DNA of 64,000 bases from Zerene cesonia (taxonomy: Eukaryota > Arthropoda > Insecta > Lepidoptera > Pieridae), in NCBI RefSeq assembly GCF_012273895.1, contig NC_052128.1, positions 5,828,001 through 5,892,000 on the forward strand. Direction: 5' to 3'. Both the position numbers and the translations under genes were made by a program. The notes beneath the pieces were generated by a model that was not told where the DNA came from, ran no database searches, and was given only the letters and a program-made list of their open reading frames with translations. Positions 60,659-64,000 of the stretch are shown here, piece by piece; the first letter of the stretch is position 1, and every line of letters starts with the position of its first letter.

Positions 60659-61389
60659 GTACGTCATTATGTTAGTACATAACGATATTAGTAATTTAAA
60701 ACGGAACGGTATGTATACCTACTTATCTTGCTACACGCCGTTTGGATAAAGCCGCCGCTAAGGATTTGTAGACAATAGGATAGATAGGGTGCGTTTTATT
60801 GTTCTAAGAAGTCGATTAGATGCTCGATGTAATGCTCAATCATACTAGAAGTTCATAAAGCGTTCATTCATGTTATAAACTTACCTGACCGCGATACGCA
60901 TGTGATTCTATATGAAATAATAACCGAAACCGGTTCACTCGTTTCTTGAATTACTTCTTAGCGGACGACATTAAACATTTACAGTTGCTCACTACAGCTC
61001 GGCTGCAGATGTAAAAGTGTTTACCGCCAAAAAGAAATGCAACTCGGAATGAAAAGAAAACCTACAATAACAAAAGCAAGCGACCGCGCCGTCTTATCTT
61101 TTATTTTTGTTTTAAATATTAAAGGCCATTCTGCGGTTATAACAACCCTTTGTTGTAGGTGCCTTTTAAAAGATTTTTAGGTTAATAAAGAGTAGAGGCG
61201 GTTGCAAGAAATAAGAACCAGTTTATCGGGCGTTCAGTACGCCAGTCGTACGCTGTGCAGCCAAGAAATCATTGGTTTGTTTAATAATACGCTCCTAACA
61301 GTAGGATTTGTTCAAGTTTTCGTCATTCCGTTTCGTAATTTCAACATTTGTGTTGTGACTGCATTTATGGAAATTATTTGTATAATCAC

Positions 61390-61566
61390 ACTAACATTGT
61401 AAATGTGAAAGTTTGTTTGTTTCGATGTTTGTGCGACAATCACGCTTAAACTACTGAACGGATTTTAATGAAATTTCTTATACCTGACTTGTGTGATAGG
61501 ATACTTTTTATTCCTTGGGATAAAGCAGGAATCTTGATATCCGGGCGGAGCCGAGACGCGCGTCTA
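61390..61566 (+). mobile_element. Group D Helitron-like element
   Basis: ACTAACATTGTAAATGTGAA to GGCGGAGCCGAGACGCGCGT; lacks part of the middle. Confidence 0.6.
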
Positions 61567-61992
61567 CTCTATTATATTTATTACTCACGTAATGTGTAGA
61601 TGCTGATTATTTCACGAAACAATATATTTACTAATGCCTATCTAATAAAAAAATAGTATTTCTTTAATAATTATAATTTTTTAATCTCTCAAATCAATAA
61701 TTTTGTTTGAGGTAGGTATTTGTGAAAACAATAAAATGATTTGAGTACTATATAAGTAGATACCTATAGTGCAAACACGCGATGGAAAATACAGTGCGGT
61801 AGTTATCTGTTGTTGATAACGTGTCATTTTTATACCTCAAGGTCGATTGTGATTGAGTTTTTTTGTTACCTATAACAAAGAGGTGTCTATTCTACTTAAC
61901 TCTATTATAATGGTACATGTGCCTTGTGGTATAATTTCCTAATACATTAATTTGAAGAGATTCAAGGTAATGTTTGGTAACTTACTTATATT

Positions 61993-62234
61993 CATCATCA
62001 TCATCATCATATATGTTCCTATTGCTGGGGCATAGGCCTCCTATGAGGGTTCCGGCCATAATCCACCACTGGCTTCCGCACGATGTTTTCCTTTACCGTT
62101 TCGAGTAGTGGTCATCCTATCAATCTGTGCAGATCAATTGAAAAAAATTGTTTATTTCTTGCACGCTTGCCTGGTCTTGAACCCCCGACTTATCGATTTT
62201 AAGTTTGTGGTCCTCACCACTGAGCCACCACTGC
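61993..62234 (-). repeat. tRNA-derived SINE (group F)
   Basis: On the minus strand: A-box TGGCTCAGTGGTG (62215-62227), B-box-like GGGGGTTCAAGACC (62172-62185), body with a TTTCCTTTACCG segment and a CAT-repeat tail at 61993. Best-preserved Pol III boxes in the window. Confidence 0.75.
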
Positions 62235-63381
62235 TTTTGTATAACCTATATTAATCCGTAAATAATTGAGGTAAATATACACTAGGTTCAGATATCACAC
62301 GATCATACATACAAGTTTTAGCGTTCATGCCCTCATGCAGTACGTAGGTAGATATAATTAATTGATGTAGATATCTTAACTTGAACGGGAAAGAACAGGT
62401 AATTTTGTATACGTACGTAGGGATTTCATCTACCTAGAAGCTGTATTTCAAAGAAATGGACTAATGTATCCTTAAAATCCGGTTAATGGTATTCAGGGCA
62501 TTATTCCCGTATGTGTATGAATAAACAACCATTTTAGTAACATAAAACGGACCTCGATATCAACTTTCTAGAACAATCTGCATTCAATTGCCATAACGCT
62601 CTCTGTATTTGTAAAATAACGTTCATAATCGCTAATTCGCATTAGTAGATTAGTGACAGTTGCATGCTTGCCTTGTACAGCGCAATATGCTCGCAGAGAG
62701 TTACGCGCCAAAAAATATAATGAGCGTGGTACACTATGTCCAGATGCGAGGTACGTGATGCATGTGCATTTTGTGTGCGTCGAGTTGATGCGATTCCGCC
62801 GTCTTTGTTGGGGTTGGGTTTTTTTATTTGGTTAGCTTTTATCGGATTTTGTCACATTTTTTGAGTGTATTTTCATTCTGTGGTTTCGGAGGTTGGTATA
62901 TAAATCGGGAGGGGATATAACGTTTTATAGCGAATGAAAAAGATAAAATAAATTCGATTAAGTTTTAATAAATACTAGAATGTTATCACTACATACTAGG
63001 TATACAGTTCCGCTGCCTGCGTGTCGGTATGCGTAGATCTTTAAAATTACGCAACAGATTTTGATTGGGTTTTTTAATAGGTAGAGTGATTCAGGAAGGT
63101 TTATATCATGTATTGTTGCATCCGTCCGAAGCCGGGGCGGATTACTAGTTTAAAATAAAAGTATGGTAGTTTATGCGGGGCGAAATTTGTCATGAAGAGA
63201 GTAAGAGTATAAAATAATGTATGGTAGTTTGTGGACGAGTAAATAAACTCCACTCTCTCAAAATAAACTCATTAACTTCTCACTTAAATTGCATATCGCT
63301 TTTACTAACATCACTTTAATGATGAACCGAGACAAAAAGACTATTTATACAGTTTTATCATAATTTGCATCTTAGTACTTA

Positions 63382-63421
63382 AACTTTAAGCACTAGTACA
63401 CCTACACTAGTGCTTAAAGTT
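63382..63421. repeat. Perfect 16-bp hairpin
   Basis: AACTTTAAGCACTAGT (63382-63397) and its exact complement (63406-63421) around an 8-nt loop. Confidence 0.95.
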
Positions 63422-63539
63422 CAAGGCTCAGTGATTTGGACCTTGGGCTTAAAGTATTATCATCATATCATCTGCACTGTATTAACATCACCGGTGATAT
63501 CTTGAGAAAACCAGTATGTCGAAGAATCAAAAGCTCGAC

Positions 63540-63755
63540 GACCTGGAGGCCCCCATATCCTTTTTCTTATCCTTCTCAGTCCTTTCCTTTATTCGTCTCG
63601 CCAATCCTTTCTTAATCCCAAATTAAAGTTGTCAATCCATTTGTAGTTTGTGGCGTAAGGTCTGCAATGGACCCTATGCCTCTCCAAATGTTCATGGGCG
63701 GTGGTAGCTTACCATCAGACGTCCCACCAGCTCCATTGCAGATAATACCATAAAA
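63540..63755 (-). repeat. Group E repeat
   Basis: GGAGGCCCCCATATCC to CCACCAGCTCCATTGCAG followed by an A-run; directly followed by a group F SINE end (63760-63870). Confidence 0.7.
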
Positions 63756-64000
63756 AATATGAAATATCTCCAGCCCATTTGGCTAGCGTGATGGATTACG
63801 ACCAAAACCTTCATAGCAGGCCTGTGTCCCCGCAGTGGGCGCATATATGGGCAGCTGATGATCGCATTAAAAAATGAAATAGTGATGTAACAAACACGAA
63901 CCAATAATATTAATTTGTAGATGTAACAGATAATGCATAAGGTCATTCATGCTCGACCTTATCAGATAGCTATACATTCATCCCACAAGAACCATCTTGT

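Larger units (their letters stand above)
60659..64000. other. Probable first intron of the gene starting near 60336
   Basis: No coding exon found. Contains a group D Helitron (61390-61566), a SINE (61993-62234), a CTAG-ended element (63035-63150), a hairpin (63382-63421), a group E repeat (63540-63755) and a SINE end (63760-63870). Confidence 0.45.

Overview
The window is AT-rich eukaryotic nuclear DNA, almost certainly from a moth or butterfly. The genes are split by small introns with GT-AG borders. The intervening DNA is crowded with short non-autonomous Helitron-like elements: 5' TC, an internal 'accgattgcaatgaaatttgg'-type core, a small GC hairpin, and a 3' CTAG before T. It also holds tRNA-derived SINEs and foldback elements of the kind that litter lepidopteran genomes. 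Two runs of exactly 1000 N (15264-16263 and 38787-39786) are scaffold gaps. The species cannot be told from the sequence.

Left part (about 0.5-23.3 kb): a cluster of three M14A metallocarboxypeptidase genes of the digestive CPA/CPB type. Each has a signal peptide, an activation propeptide and a peptidase domain, and they share intron positions and phases. Gene 1 (+, 652-6279, 422 aa) keeps the zinc ligands and the general-base Glu but carries Phe at the Tyr248 position and Asp at the Asn144 position. Gene 2 (-, 11074-17809, 409 aa) is an intact reading frame in which all three zinc ligands and the catalytic Glu are replaced, while the residues that hold a peptide's C-terminal carboxylate are kept: a candidate pseudoenzyme. 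Gene 3 (-, 19149-23144, 422 aa) has every catalytic residue and one extra intron. Genes 1 and 2 are convergent; genes 2 and 3 are in tandem. GATA-type motifs lie upstream of all three and are densest at gene 2, which fits midgut expression (inference).

Middle part (23.3-45.1 kb): one small secreted-protein gene (-, 28178-29051, 224 aa) that looks like a GILT-type thioredoxin-fold protein lacking the CxxC motif. The rest is repeats, hairpins and a gap, with no other gene I can support.

Right part: a seven-exon secreted histidine acid phosphatase (+, 45192-55259, 386 aa) with both catalytic motifs intact, then about 5 kb of repeats and AT-rich DNA. A TATA/Inr core promoter and non-coding first exon (about 60311-60658) belong to a gene that must continue to the right of the window. 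The last 3.3 kb is probably its first intron, with SINE and Helitron debris.

The strongest points for follow-up are the structurally intact but metal-site-dead carboxypeptidase beside two metal-competent paralogs, the CxxC-less GILT-like protein, Helitrons inserted 8-20 nt inside splice donors of two genes, chimeric Helitrons built from two families' ends, and a very similar pair of inverted MITEs about 50 kb apart. All exon structures are hand-derived from splice consensus and reading frame; no database search was possible.
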